Shown here piece after piece: positions 49,301-58,884 of a DNA stretch of 64,000 nucleotides. The notes under the pieces are model-generated. The model saw only the letters and a list, made by a program, of their open reading frames with translations, was not told the DNA's origin and searched no databases. Made by a program: the position numbers and the translations under genes. The DNA is from Solen grandis (Eukaryota > Mollusca > Bivalvia > Adapedonta > Solenidae). Location: the NCBI GenBank assembly GCA_021229015.1, contig CM037781.1:72060903-72124902 (forward strand), given 5' to 3'. Position 1 is the first letter of the stretch; every line of letters starts with the position of its first letter.

Positions 49301-50351
49301 TTCAAGATATACTAATCAGGAAATGATTTCACATGAGAGTGTTTGTCTTAGTTCCTCAAACTCACTAACCCATTACTTTATTTGCCTTGTACCTTGGCAA
49401 TACAGAGTAGACAGACACATGAGCACTGAATGCAGCCAATTGTGAATGTAAAACAAAAAATAATGGGTGGTTTCCTCATCACAGGTAATAGTGTTATGAA
49501 CAATTAAAACTGTATTTAGAATTATAAAACCTATATTTAGATGTTCTATTTGCATTTGGCATCACTTCACTGATCACATTCACTCTCATGCGTACACATC
49601 TAAGATTAAATTTATGAATTTGCTATCTGAAACCGGTGAAGACTCCTGAATTTTCAGAATGTGTCATGTGGTATCACAAGCACTGGAAACTGGGATTAAG
49701 TACTCTATATTTAACAGAATTTCCTAGTGGTGTTAACGAAAATAGCTGGAACCTACACTTGCAGAGAACCCACTGGCTTTTTTTAAAAGGGGTTACATGT
49801 ACTCATGTCTGTTAAATTTTAGGAATACACAGTAATCTCTACTGAGATCCGCTCCTGTTATTTTTTTCGTATTGGCCAATATGAAAAAATAACTAGAGGA
49901 GATCTCAGTAGAGATAAGAGTACACAGCAATTTTGAGGGTACACTAAAAACATAAATACAGTATATCTATATTTATAACATATTCTACTTTTATGTTTTC
50001 TTACGGTCTTGGGAACTCTGATTTGCCAAATTTCTTTGACAGGAAACAAAAGACTTCATCAACATAAGTGAAGGATAGAAAAACAACTTTCTATAAACGA
50101 GCTGCTTAAGGAGACATTGAAAAGGTTGAAACAGAGTGAATCTGGGACGAGTAGATAGTGGGGCGAAATGGCCGACATTTCACAGAAACCACCGTTATTG
50201 GAAGGTCTCGCTCGAGTAAATAATACAAATGTATTTCCAAATACATCATTACAAAAATAATAGATCTGAAGATGAATTAACCCCTCACATAGTTCAAATG
50301 TATTAGTTTCTTGGCGAAATTGCGTTGAAGGTTACTGACAGTCACGGCCAT
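40309..50351 (-). CDS. LIAS: Lipoyl synthase, mitochondrial (LIAS), complete, 11 exons
   Basis: A radical SAM enzyme that inserts two sulfurs into octanoyl groups on mitochondrial lipoyl-domain proteins, finishing lipoate for pyruvate and 2-oxoglutarate dehydrogenases and the glycine cleavage H protein. Exons, in order: 50351-50289, 48101-47938, 47569-47476, 46519-46439, 45482-45326, 44240-44183, 43847-43719, 42971-42826, 42328-42258, 41275-41164, 40370-40309. They total 1,137 bp with every phase matching, giving 378 aa (human about 372). The auxiliary cluster motif is C109, C114, C120 ([13 protein letters not shown]); the radical SAM motif is C140, C144, C147 (CTRFCKFC); the C-terminal RSSY is at 353-356, the serine ligand of the auxiliary cluster. 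The N-terminal 25 or so residues are basic and hydroxylated ([20 protein letters not shown]), fitting a mitochondrial presequence. Convergent with teneurin. No lesions seen. Confidence 0.96.
41164..41275 (-). CDS. LIAS: LIAS exon 10 (RSSY)
   Basis: Acceptor ATTTCAG ends at 41276; donor GTATGT begins at 41163. [17 protein letters not shown] includes the invariant RSSY whose serine ligates the auxiliary cluster. Confidence 0.95.
42258..42328 (-). CDS. LIAS: LIAS exon 9
   Basis: Acceptor GTCCGTAG ends at 42329; donor GTATGT begins at 42257. [19 protein letters not shown] is diagnostic. Confidence 0.95.
42826..42971 (-). CDS. LIAS: LIAS exon 8
   Basis: Acceptor ATTTCAG ends at 42972; donor GTATCA begins at 42825. 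[19 protein letters not shown] and [15 protein letters not shown] match the enzyme core. Confidence 0.95.
43278..43522 (-). mobile_element. tRNA-derived SINE, family A, in LIAS intron
   Basis: On the minus strand the head has an A-box-like TGGCTGAGAGGG and a B-box-like GGTTCAAGTC, then a body shared with three other copies (GTGAGGAAGCCTTCCAGCTG, CCTCCACCTGTAATTAGCTG) and a short tail. Same strand as LIAS, between exons 7 and 8. Confidence 0.75.
43719..43847 (-). CDS. LIAS: LIAS exon 7
   Basis: Acceptor TTGTCTAG ends at 43848; donor GTAGGT begins at 43718. [18 protein letters not shown] and [17 protein letters not shown] match the enzyme core. Confidence 0.95.
44183..44240 (-). CDS. LIAS: LIAS exon 6
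   Basis: Acceptor GTTTTCAG ends at 44241; donor GTGAGG begins at 44182. Encodes [18 protein letters not shown], matching MPDGGAEHIAKTVSYLKE. Confidence 0.93.
44666..44738. repeat. 18-bp tandem repeat, four copies
   Basis: Unit TGACACTCATGCATTTTT; the first copy has an AT insertion. In a LIAS intron. Confidence 0.88.
45326..45482 (-). CDS. LIAS: LIAS exon 5 (radical SAM CX3CX2C)
   Basis: Acceptor GTTGCAG ends at 45483; donor GTAAGT begins at 45325. [17 protein letters not shown] and [15 protein letters not shown] are diagnostic. Confidence 0.96.
45534..45855. repeat. 28-bp minisatellite, about 11 copies
   Basis: Unit with TCTCATGTATCAAGTGATTT and CCCTTGTT, with small variants (GACCTCC, GATCTCC). 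In the LIAS intron just upstream of exon 5's acceptor. Confidence 0.9.
46439..46519 (-). CDS. LIAS: LIAS exon 4 (auxiliary [4Fe-4S] cysteines)
   Basis: Acceptor CTTGCAG ends at 46520; donor GTAAGT begins at 46438; 27 codons. [20 protein letters not shown] carries the three auxiliary cluster cysteines. Confidence 0.95.
47040..47345 (-). mobile_element. SINE-like element in LIAS intron
   Basis: On the minus strand GGGTTCGATACCTGACTGTG resembles a tRNA B box, after CCAGTGGCTGTGTGCATCTG. The long open frame across it on the plus strand (46978-47484) is not a gene. Confidence 0.5.
47476..47569 (-). CDS. LIAS: LIAS exon 3
   Basis: Acceptor TGTTTTCAG ends at 47570; donor GTAAGT begins at 47475. 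Encodes [20 protein letters not shown] and LRELKLHT, matching RLPPWLKTEIPMGKNY. Confidence 0.93.
47938..48101 (-). CDS. LIAS: LIAS exon 2
   Basis: Acceptor TTCTCCTCAG ends at 48102; donor GTGAGT begins at 47937; leaves in phase 2. Encodes [13 protein letters not shown] and [16 protein letters not shown], the family's GPDLQDFVSGDL region. Confidence 0.88.
48110..48372. repeat. irregular tandem repeat of TTGGTATCATACCTAA
   Basis: About a dozen units of TATTGGTATCATACCTAA and TTGGTATCACAACAT variants. It lies in LIAS intron 1 just upstream of the exon 2 acceptor (minus strand). Confidence 0.8.
49832..49917. repeat. 86-bp hairpin-forming inverted repeat
   Basis: Arms ATCTCTACTGAGATCCGCTC / GAGGAGATCTCAGTAGAGAT with AGTTATTTTTT-type inner arms around a short loop holding ATTGGCCAATAT. 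In LIAS intron 1. Could be a small MITE relic. Confidence 0.75.
50289..50351 (-). CDS. LIAS: LIAS exon 1 (mitochondrial presequence)
   Basis: ATG at 50351-50349, 21 codons, then donor GTGAGG from 50288. This start is chosen because it is the only ATG giving a basic leader that joins exon 2 in phase 0. The 5' UTR start is unknown. Confidence 0.75.
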
Positions 50352-50754
50352 ATTTGTTATGAAATAATGGCGTAGGAATAAGGCCTGAGGAATAGATTTG
50401 CTACGTTAAAAATTCAGATGCTGAGACGACAAAGTATCACTGCATCGTATACGAAAAAGATAAATCGTTACAGGTTTAATTTAGTAGAAGAATGTTATGT
50501 TGAGATTAGCTTGTTCTTAGTTCTTGTGTTCGAAATCGAAAGTAGAAAATGAAGAAGTTTAAAATGCGGGATCCATTTATTTATTCCTTCATGAATTTAC
50601 ATACGCATATGAAATCTGTATAATCGTTTATTTATATGATTAAATTGTCTTTTTGGAATATAAAGCAAATAAAAACTTGATGTATAACTTTAAATCATAT
50701 AATTATAAATTTCAGAATTCTGAGACTATTTTCTTGGTGAATGTTTTTTTTTTA

Positions 50755-50785
50755 ACCGGAAGTGTTGCTGGGCACTTCCGCCGGT
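50755..50785. promoter_or_regulatory. mirrored pair of ETS-type sites, candidate LIAS promoter
   Basis: ACCGGAAGTG (50755-50764) and CACTTCCGCCGGT (50773-50785) are two ETS cores (GGAA) in inverted orientation, 8 bp apart. Paired ETS sites are the classic binding pattern of GABP/NRF-2, which drives many nuclear genes for mitochondrial proteins. It lies about 400 bp upstream of the LIAS ATG. The site is observed; the function is inferred. GCCG/GTGAGT at the right end is also a good plus-strand splice donor, so a divergent transcript is possible. Confidence 0.5.
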
Positions 50786-51880
50786 GAGTTCAGTGACAGA
50801 ATCGATTATCTGAAAACCATAAACAAAAGCAGAACTGCAGTGTTAACGTTTTCTATCGTAAGTTAGCTTTTATGCGTATGTTTAAATTACATTTTTGCTC
50901 TTTTATACAGACTGATAAAGCTCCATCACACATTTGGTTTATTTTACTTTTGAGGAAAATTATGAAATAAACATAAATGAAAGAGAAAAAAAAAGTCAAC
51001 AGAAAAAAAGGGGGGGGGGGGGGGAGAAAAACCCCGGAAAACAAGCAATTTGGAGGAAAAAAGTGTCATTTTAAAGAACTTTTCAGAAGGTTTAAAAAAA
51101 ATGTTAATCTTATTTATTTTTTTTACTAAGTCAATGAGCCGCTCTCTGCATCACATGCTATTTTTTGTAATGGTCGTCATGCCTCTGCTTCTCAAGTCAA
51201 AACCACCTAAGACTGCGTGGAAATCAGAATTAGTGATTTGATATTCTTTTCGTCAGAAACACCTGATACGCCTTTCACAGTGTCTTAGACTAAATAAATG
51301 AAAGCTAAAAACTGTTTTGTGTCAAAAAAGTAATAATCAACTCTTAATTTTGAAAGAAATCAAACCTTTTCAGTAATAAACAAATTCCAATTAAGCCACA
51401 CCTTCTGCTTGCAGTGAACCAATCAAGCATGGGCAAATCAATCGTAGGTATAGAAGAATGCCAGTATGTCAGGGAATGAGGGATAGTGTTCCGATCACCT
51501 CCATCTCTCTCTTTCTCTCCCCCCCTCTCTCTCTGTCAGTATTTCTTTTCTGATTAGTAAGCCGATGAAATAATCAAGAACATTTTTAGACATAAATAAA
51601 TATTTTGATTTACTGTATGTGGGTGGGTTATTAATAATAACTTTTTTATTGATTACTAAATCATTCTCTCCAAAGAAAAGGTTAAAACTAATGTGTATTA
51701 GCTGAAAATCTCTCTCTCTCTCTCTGTCTCTCTCTGAGTCTGAAAAATGCACGAAAGTAAGACCATTCATAGGTCGTCTAAAATATGAAATGAAAATGCA
51801 GGAGATATTTGAGTGATATATTTCTGAAATTCGACGGCATTTAAAGATTCAAAATAGTTAAAACAAATATTGATCATAAC
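50786..51880. other. no gene; low-complexity tracts
   Basis: Contains a G-run at about 51010-51024, a (CT)n tract at about 51505-51536 and a (TC)n tract at about 51710-51735. No coding frame with homology. Confidence 0.6.
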
Positions 51881-51994
51881 ATTAGAAGATGGACATCTCA
51901 TCATCAAAGAGTAAAATGCATGCTGTGATAAAGTTTTACTCATATCTATGCAAAACTCAAACACAAAAACACCAAAATGCAACACTTAACACTT

Positions 51995-52175
51995 TATACG
52001 CAGTGCAGATATCATTATATGCAGTCCTTTTGTTATTATATTCAGTTGATTTTGCTATATATTCAGTTCATGTGTCTTTATATGCAGTTGGTTTGTCATT
52101 ATGTTCACCTCAGTGGTCATTATGTTCGATGGTTTATGAACATATTATATGCAGTTTGTCCTTTAATATATGCAG
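51995..52175. repeat. about 30-bp minisatellite (TTATATGCAGTT-type), left part
   Basis: Repeated TCATTATATGCAGT and TTATATTCAGTTGATTTTGC motifs at about 30-bp spacing. The same array resumes at 52631-52770 (TTTATATGCAGTG, TTATGTTCAGTG) after the inserted element at 52184-52622. Confidence 0.75.
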
Positions 52176-52183
52176 TTGAAAAG

Positions 52184-52622
52184 TAGTGATTGGAATCAGA
52201 CGAAAAAATATTCGTCGATTAATCAGAGACAAAAGTCACTGATTAATTGATTAATCATGATTAAATACCAAATATCCTTTGGCTATTAAAACTCTCTTAC
52301 TGTAGAACATGAAAATAAAGTATTCTGTACTATATAGATTATATAGATATGTATTAGGTATAGATGTTAATTTCTCAAATATTCAAATACATGTATAAAC
52401 ATTGAACCGAGATAAAGTATAAGAGGTTACAACCAGAGGCCAACAATGTGCAAAGTTCAACTTAAATTAATGAAATTACCCAATCAGATGCGTGTTGAAA
52501 TATTAACAACACCCCCTTTTTTGGTCAATAATTCGTCAACAAATTATTTTCGTCGTCATCGTCACGTCAACCAGTAGCTCGTCACTGATTCGTTGACTTT
52601 ATGATTAATCAGCTCACCACTA
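52184..52622. mobile_element. nonautonomous hAT-like element with 8-bp TSD
   Basis: 439 bp flanked by a perfect 8-bp direct repeat TTGAAAAG (52176-52183 and 52623-52630), the hAT superfamily target length. Ends TAGTGATTGG and the complement of TAGTGGTGAGC are imperfect inverted repeats. Interior AT-rich GATTAATCATGATTAA and CGTCGATTAATCAG motifs are typical of hAT miniatures. No coding region. Confidence 0.75.
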
Positions 52623-52853
52623 TTGAAAAGTATCAATGTGCAGTGATTTCAACTTTATGATCAGCGGTAAAGAGCGCTTTATATTCTGTTGATTTTGTAT
52701 TATTTTCAGTTCACATGACTTTATATGCAGTGTTTATTGCATTATGTTCAGTGCTCTCTTCATTATGATGATGTGGTTAAAATGCTAACGGAATATTCCG
52801 AAGATGTCCATTGTTAACCGAATGCTGATCAATTATATGAGTATAATACACAT

Positions 52854-53545
52854 CAGGGCTGTAAAAATCCACTCGTCAACTCGTGTTTACGAGTGAATTT
52901 CACTGTTGGACGAGCATAATTTCCCTGAACACTCGTCCGACCGGACGAGTAACTTTTTGTGGCCAAAAAAGAAATGTTTCAGTAAAAATGAATTTCATAT
53001 TGTTACGATGGTTAATCGAGATCATAAAACGCTTTACTTGATCAGGGGAGCTAATTTTGACAAAATATCACCATAGATACGCTCATTTTTTAGAAAGATC
53101 AATAAGGTGCTAGCGCAGACTAGTTACAGTATTCTGCGGTTTTTTCTCAATATGTTTTTTGTTAGTTTGCAGCACAGTCCGGGACTGCAAATATGTTTTG
53201 TTTCTGGCAGTCAAAATGTCAAAACAATTGTCAATGAAGACGCTTCTCGGCGGTGGAGACAACGAAAATACAAAAAAATGCGAGAAGTAAAATGTAGGGA
53301 TCAACAAAGCGCCTACAATAAAATGAAAAGCACAAGAAAATTCTGGATCATTCCGTGGTTGATGAAAAAAGAATAAAAAATTGTTTAGCGGTGTTTCCGC
53401 AAAATATCAAAAGCTTTATACAACTTTACGGGAAGCAAAAATTAAAATCATTTTAGGACGTGCAAACTTTGTTTATGGACGAGTGAGATTTTTCACCTAC
53501 TCGTCCTACAGGACGAGTGACCTAAAAGAAAATTTTACGCCCCTG
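52854..53545. mobile_element. candidate hAT-like element (CAGGG ends)
   Basis: Left end CAGGGCTGTAAAAAT and right end AATTTTACGCCCCTG are near-inverted, followed inward by palindromic CACTCGTCCGACCGGACGAG at the left and CTCGTCCTACAGGACGAGTG at the right. CAGGG-type ends occur in hAT elements. Only a 5-bp direct repeat (CACAT) flanks it. An 89-codon open frame inside (53107-53376) has no recognised domain. Confidence 0.55.
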
Positions 53546-53919
53546 CACATGTAACTATATATAGTAACAAAAATAGGATGATTAGTTCTTCTCTGCTTTC
53601 ATGCCACACACAATTGTTGTGTCCCTTAGATATTTATATTTTTACTCAAAATTGAATTTTCAACACTTTAGCTGAATCTCAGCATACCTGTGTTGTAGTT
53701 CAATCGTTTGATTATTCATACAAAATTGAGAGGTTATTCGGTTTTCAATTAAACAAACAATTGTCTGAAGTAGGTATATATTGTGATGATACATCATAAC
53801 AACTAAAAACAAAGCCCTATCTTAGCTAAGGCCTAGACAGTGTCAAGAATTAACAGATTAGTAATTTGTCGTTAGAAGAAAAAAAAAGACTACTACAAAA
53901 ATAATAGATGAAAGAGCTA

Positions 53920-54345
53920 TGACTTTCAATTTTGGACCACAAGTACAGTTTTGTGTGTGGAATTGAACTTTGAACGTGGATGACCTTGATCATGATCCAG
54001 TGACCTACTTTTGAATTTGTAAGTTATGGCCTTCAATTTGGACCACATGTATTGTTTGATGTGTGGCAGTGAACCTTGACCTTGGATGATCTTGACCATG
54101 ACCCGGTGACCTACTTATGAATTTGTAAGTTATGGCCTTCAATTTGGACCACATGTATTGTTTGATGTGTGGCAGTGAACTTTGACCTTGGATGACTTTG
54201 ACCATGACCCAGTGTCCTACTTATGAATTTGTAAGTTATGGTCTTCAATTTGGACCACATGTATTGTTTGATGTGTGGCAGTGAACTTTGACCTTGGATG
54301 ACTTTGACCATGACCCAGTGTCCTACTTATGAATTTGTAAGCTAC
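53920..54345. repeat. 106-bp tandem repeat, about four copies
   Basis: Unit contains AATTTGTAAGTTATGGCCTT, CAATTTGGACCACATGTATT, GTTTGATGTGTGGCAGTGAA and TTGACCATGACCCAGTG. The first copy is diverged. Short open frames on the minus strand repeat with the same period and are not genes. Confidence 0.88.
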
Positions 54346-55309
54346 CACTTCCAAATTTGCAACACGGGTTGTAATGGATGATTTGTTTAATTAAGATGGT
54401 TTGCTGTACTTCTGCATGGATAATGTATGCAATGCTAGCCTATGGTATAGTAACTTGTGCAGGCATTGAAGGCTATATATCTCAAGTGAGTGTCTTCAGG
54501 GTCTTATTGACCTTCTTATTTCTTTTTTGAAATTGACTTGTAAGTTATATCTGAACTAGAATAAGTTCATATGAATTATGTACTTCACCAGGGATTGTAT
54601 TGTTGCTATTTTATAAATGGAGAAAAAATATCAAACTGTAATATGATGATTTTCTATATAATATACATTTTATCAAGAAAAAAAAAGATTCATATGAGTT
54701 TCAAAGCTGAAACACATGAAATCTGCCTGCTGATGCCATCAGATAATATGCTCAACTGAAGTACTTTAGGCATTTTATATGAAATATGATTGTGATGCAG
54801 CAAATATAAACAAATGTAAGCAATTTTTGGAGATTCTATTTTGCTTTTGAAAATCAACTCATAATTTAAAATTTTACCCACATTTTGCCAATGAACATAA
54901 TCATGCAAACCCTCATATATATGTTTTTAATCTCTCTGCCATGTTCATTTGTCTGGCCATTACATTATTGATGACAACTTTTAAAAGGGCAGTAATAGTC
55001 ATTTGAGTGAAATAGGCCCGTTTTGACCCTTTTCTCTGGCATTAGACTTGTACATTAAATATCTAGTGATATTCACATTGCAATTTGCAGCATACTATGA
55101 TGAGCAATGTTGAAACTTCAAGGTAATCAGTTTATTTAGGTATCTAAATATTATCCCATTAATCAGTAATAATAATGATTCATGATTATCTCATAAAGTC
55201 TCATTTTGTCACCTGTGCAAACAGATGAGGCCCAGATCAGATATCTCCTTCCATTGCCAGTAGTTGTCTCTGTTTGCACATACAATGTGATTTCATTGTA
55301 ACTCATATT

Positions 55310-55432
55310 TATACAGTCAGCAAGGCAAAAAATCATTGTTTCATATCAGGTCCCATATACTGAGTTCAGTAAATTACTACCATATTAATCAAGTCATAAG
55401 TTTGTACATGAATATTCATGAAGTAAAGGGCT
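55310..55432 (-). repeat. dispersed repeat shared, inverted, with 45000-45130
   Basis: CATGAATATTCATGAA, the AAGTCATAA stretch and AAAAAATCATTGTTTCATAT match, in reverse complement, the segment around 45010-45125 in a LIAS intron. An unnamed diverged interspersed repeat. Confidence 0.5.
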
Positions 55433-55713
55433 TACCTTGTCTGTTTTGGGTTTCTTTGAAGCATCTTTGTCCATGTTTTATTTTTTTATTTTTTTTTTCT
55501 GCAAAAAATGTACTTTATACAGTAGTACACTGTATATGACTTTTGCTCTTTCCTTTTCTTCCCCATGTGTATCATAAGATGGACTGGTCAATCAGAAATA
55601 TTGCATGACTGCCATTAGTGTTAAGATGAATTCTCAGTCAAATTATGTTTGAAACTACAAAACAGAAATAAATAGTTCAAATAAGCCATCTCATTCTGTG
55701 ATCATATTCTTTA

Positions 55714-55947
55714 CCCTTTCCCTCATAGAGGATACCATGAAAAGACCTATGCGAACAGCATAAAACCAGATCAGTCTGCGAGTCACTCGCAGGCTGATCA
55801 GGTTTTATGCTGTTCGCTGCTCCTCAGTGGTCTGGAAATGAAGACTTTATAATTAAATTTGGTAAGGTTTAACTGTGGTTTTCTGCAGATCAGGCTTTAT
55901 GTGGTACCTATTGAGTGCATCAAAATGAGTCTATATGAGGGAAAGGG
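55714..55947 (+). mobile_element. TTAA-type MITE, full length
   Basis: 234 bp from CCCTTTCCCTCATA to TATGAGGGAAAGGG; right flank TTAA (55948-55951), left flank decayed to TTTA. Internal hairpin AGCATAAAACCAGATCAG ... CTGATCAGGTTTTATGCT present. Confidence 0.88.
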
Positions 55948-55975
55948 TTAATTAAATTGTCACCTTACATTGTAC

Positions 55976-56240
55976 TTCGAAATGAAAGAGAAACACAAGT
56001 CATAACCTGGCTTCATGTGGCCAGTGTCAGGATAATGTGACTGGGAGTAACATCATGCCACATGTCTAAGCTGTGAAACTACATTGTTACAGCACTATAT
56101 CTGCCTCGGAGTAACATCATGCCACATGTCTAAGCTGTGAAACTACATTGTAACAGCACTATATCTGCCTCAAGTAGACATAATCTCCAAATGACTGAAA
56201 TACTCTTGGTGGGACATTACACCCAATAAACAAACAAAAG
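55976..56240 (+). mobile_element. SINE family B, 3' part with internal duplication
   Basis: GGAGTAACATCATGCCACAT through AGCACTATATCTGCCTC appears twice in tandem, ending in GGTGGGACATTACACCCAAT and an (AAAC)n-like tail. Similar to 57795-58205. Confidence 0.55.
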
Positions 56241-56861
56241 AAGAAAAAAAAACAATTATTAATTATAACAGACCATACAAAAGGTTGGTAAAACATTTGA
56301 CCAAGTGCAGTGTGTAATTATTTTTTATATAATTATTATCATAATTATCAAACATACTGTCATTTTTTATGATTTAAAAATGAAAAGATAATATGAAAAG
56401 AAAGAAAAACAAAAAAACAATAATAAAATAACAAGAAAATGAGCTTGAGTGCAATTGTTGCTAACTTAGGAAGCAAGGCTGATTATTAGACTTCTGACAT
56501 TTCAGTGCTATAATTATGTTTATTGAGAGACTGCTGAAAGGTTTTGAAAAGGTCATGACACCTGTTAATCGAATTATCGTGACTTGATTCAGTAATGAAG
56601 AAATATTGGCAGGTCTCAACAATATGGCATTTCCAAGAATAGTAATTTTTTTAACATGATATTTTTCTTAAACAATCTCATTTTAGAAATCCACAGTTGC
56701 CTGCATTCTATTTCAGAATCAGAAAAAAACAACAACTATAAACAATGAAAATTATCATGTTCAGCTGGTCCCTCAAAATGGTAGTGATTTCAGTCAGTTA
56801 GCCAGAGATGTAAGGTGTGCCTAACATGTTGCTGTGCCTTATCTGACATATTATTTGTTAA

Positions 56862-57095
56862 CCCTTTCCCTTATAGAGGAAACCATGAAAAGACCTATGC
56901 GAACAGCATAAAACCAGATCAGCCTGCGAGTAACTCGCAGGCTGATCAGGTTTTATGCTGTTCGCTGCTCCTCAGTGGTCTGGAAATGAGGACTTTATAA
57001 TTAAATTTGGTAAGGTTTAACTGTGGTTTTCTGCAGATCAGGCTTTATGTGGTACCTATTGAGTGCGTCAAAATGAGTCTATATGAGGGAAAGGG
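56862..57095 (+). mobile_element. TTAA-type MITE, full length
   Basis: 234 bp with perfect TTAA on both sides (56858-56861 and 57096-57099) and ends CCCTTTCCCTTATA and TATGAGGGAAAGGG. Contains the perfect hairpin arms around GCCTGCGAGTAACTCGCAGG. The best reference copy of the family here. Confidence 0.92.
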
Positions 57096-57794
57096 TTAAA
57101 GTCTTTCGGTAGATATGTTTTAAGTATAACATGTTTTTCCTACTTATGGTGATTATCTTATACTAGAGAACGTCAATGCCAAATTGATGTCTTAGCTAGG
57201 TTCTCAAAGTACTGACATATATTTCCAATTATAGCCCCCCAGGTATTCTTATATATCTGTTTTGATGTATAATTTTCACAATGTTCCCCATGAGGGTAGC
57301 TGTTTGTGGAGGATTATGCCATTAACTGTCAGCTAATGACACTCTTATCCAATCCTTTCTCTCTGCTGTTGGTCAGACAGGTGTCATAAAACATAGCAAC
57401 AGTAATACTGTATATTACTATTATTAATTATTGGTTTGGTAGTACTGACCCTAGGATGAAATATAGGGCCTTGGGGTCAGTAATGTTCATAGAGGGCGTG
57501 GAGCTAACTAATTTGTCTCATTAACCACCTTTCCTAGTCTGTTTATGATACACGTGTGCCCAGAAATGCTGGTTGACACCTCTCAGACAGATGTTTTTAA
57601 CAATTTCTTAACATAAGTAATTACTGTATGTAAAGATTCGGATTACATTATCTTTTTTCTAGGACGTTTTAAGATTTTGACTGAGAAAAAAAGTTTTATA
57701 TTATAACAAAGTGTCTGCTGGAAGATGATATGCTTGGATTGTTGGCACATGTCAGTTTGAAAGTGAATGTAATAAGACTGAAGAAATGTTATCT

Positions 57795-58205
57795 TAAACT
57801 GTTCCTTGTGGCCAAATGACCGTGGTTTCAATCCCAGACTGTGCGACATACAAAAGATGTAAAAATTGGTACCAATATCTTGCTTGGTACTCAATGTATA
57901 AGGGTAGTTCCAGGACTGGTTGGCCCGGTATCAGAAAGTGACTGGGTGTGGTATCATGCCACATATCTACGGGATGATATTGCAGTGTGGCAGCACTATA
58001 TTTGTCTCAAGTAGAAATATAATCAAACCTATCCTAAGTAGCCATTCAAGGAAACAAGAGAAGGTGACCACTTAACAGAGGTGGCCACTAAATAAAGGTT
58101 AAATATATAACAAAATAATATAGTTTGGTAATATTAAATTGACTGCTAAATGCAAATTACTGAAAAATTGTCAATGGGATGTTAAACCCAGCAATAGAAA
58201 GAAAG
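57795..58205 (+). mobile_element. tRNA-derived SINE, family B
   Basis: TTGTGGCCAAATGACCGTGG and GGTTTCAATCCCAGACTGTG resemble A and B boxes, followed by the body GGTATCATGCCACATATCTA and a 3' end AATGGGATGTTAAACCCAGC with an A-rich tail. Bodies of two other copies (10848-10910, 55976-56240) match. Confidence 0.55.
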
Positions 58206-58684
58206 GTGTGAAATGGCCCATGACATTGAAAAAAACAAATGTAGGTCATCAATGCTATTACAACCACATCTGTTAGTCTCTTGTGGTAATGATGTCATTT
58301 GACAATCAAGAGAAGGTGTCCATAGCCCTAGATAAGACTCTGAATGAAAGATTTAAATGTTACAACGTTCAACAACAACAACAACAACAAAAAATGGCCG
58401 CATGACTCGCTCCCTTGTATACAAGTGACTTGGGTAGTAAATTTGTAAGTTTTAATAAAATTTTCAGCCAGAAAGATGAGTGCATTCTAGAAGAGTGAAT
58501 GTGATCCGTCATGTTATGGTACACAGATATAGAAATTCTAAATATAGATTTTATAACTCTGAACATTATGCTATAGCCTGAGATGGAGAAACCAGCCATT
58601 CTTTTTACAATAATGGAGTGTTGCAATGCATGAACATGCATCTGTAGATGAGTATGGATAGAGGTAATACACATATAGTTTTAA

Positions 58685-58884
58685 CCCCCCTCATAGAGGA
58701 AACCATGAAAAGACCTATGCGAACAACATAAAACCAGATCAGCCTGCTGTTCGCTGCTCCTCAGTGGTCTGGAAATGAGGATTTTATAATTAAATTTGGT
58801 AAGGTTTACCTGTGGTTTTCTGCAGATCAGGCTTTATGTGGTACCTATTGTATGCGTCAAAATGAGTCTATATGAGGGAAAGGG
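58685..58884 (+). mobile_element. TTAA-type MITE, hairpin deleted
   Basis: Ends CCCCCCTCATAGAGGAAACC and TATGAGGGAAAGGG with TTAA flanks. About 34 bp shorter than the full copies because most of the internal palindrome is missing (AGATCAGCCTGCTGTTCGCT), as expected for a hairpin deletion. Confidence 0.88.

Noticed and set aside
53107..53376. 89-codon frame as a transposase remnant
   Set aside because: It lies in a hAT-like element but shows no recognisable transposase motif.
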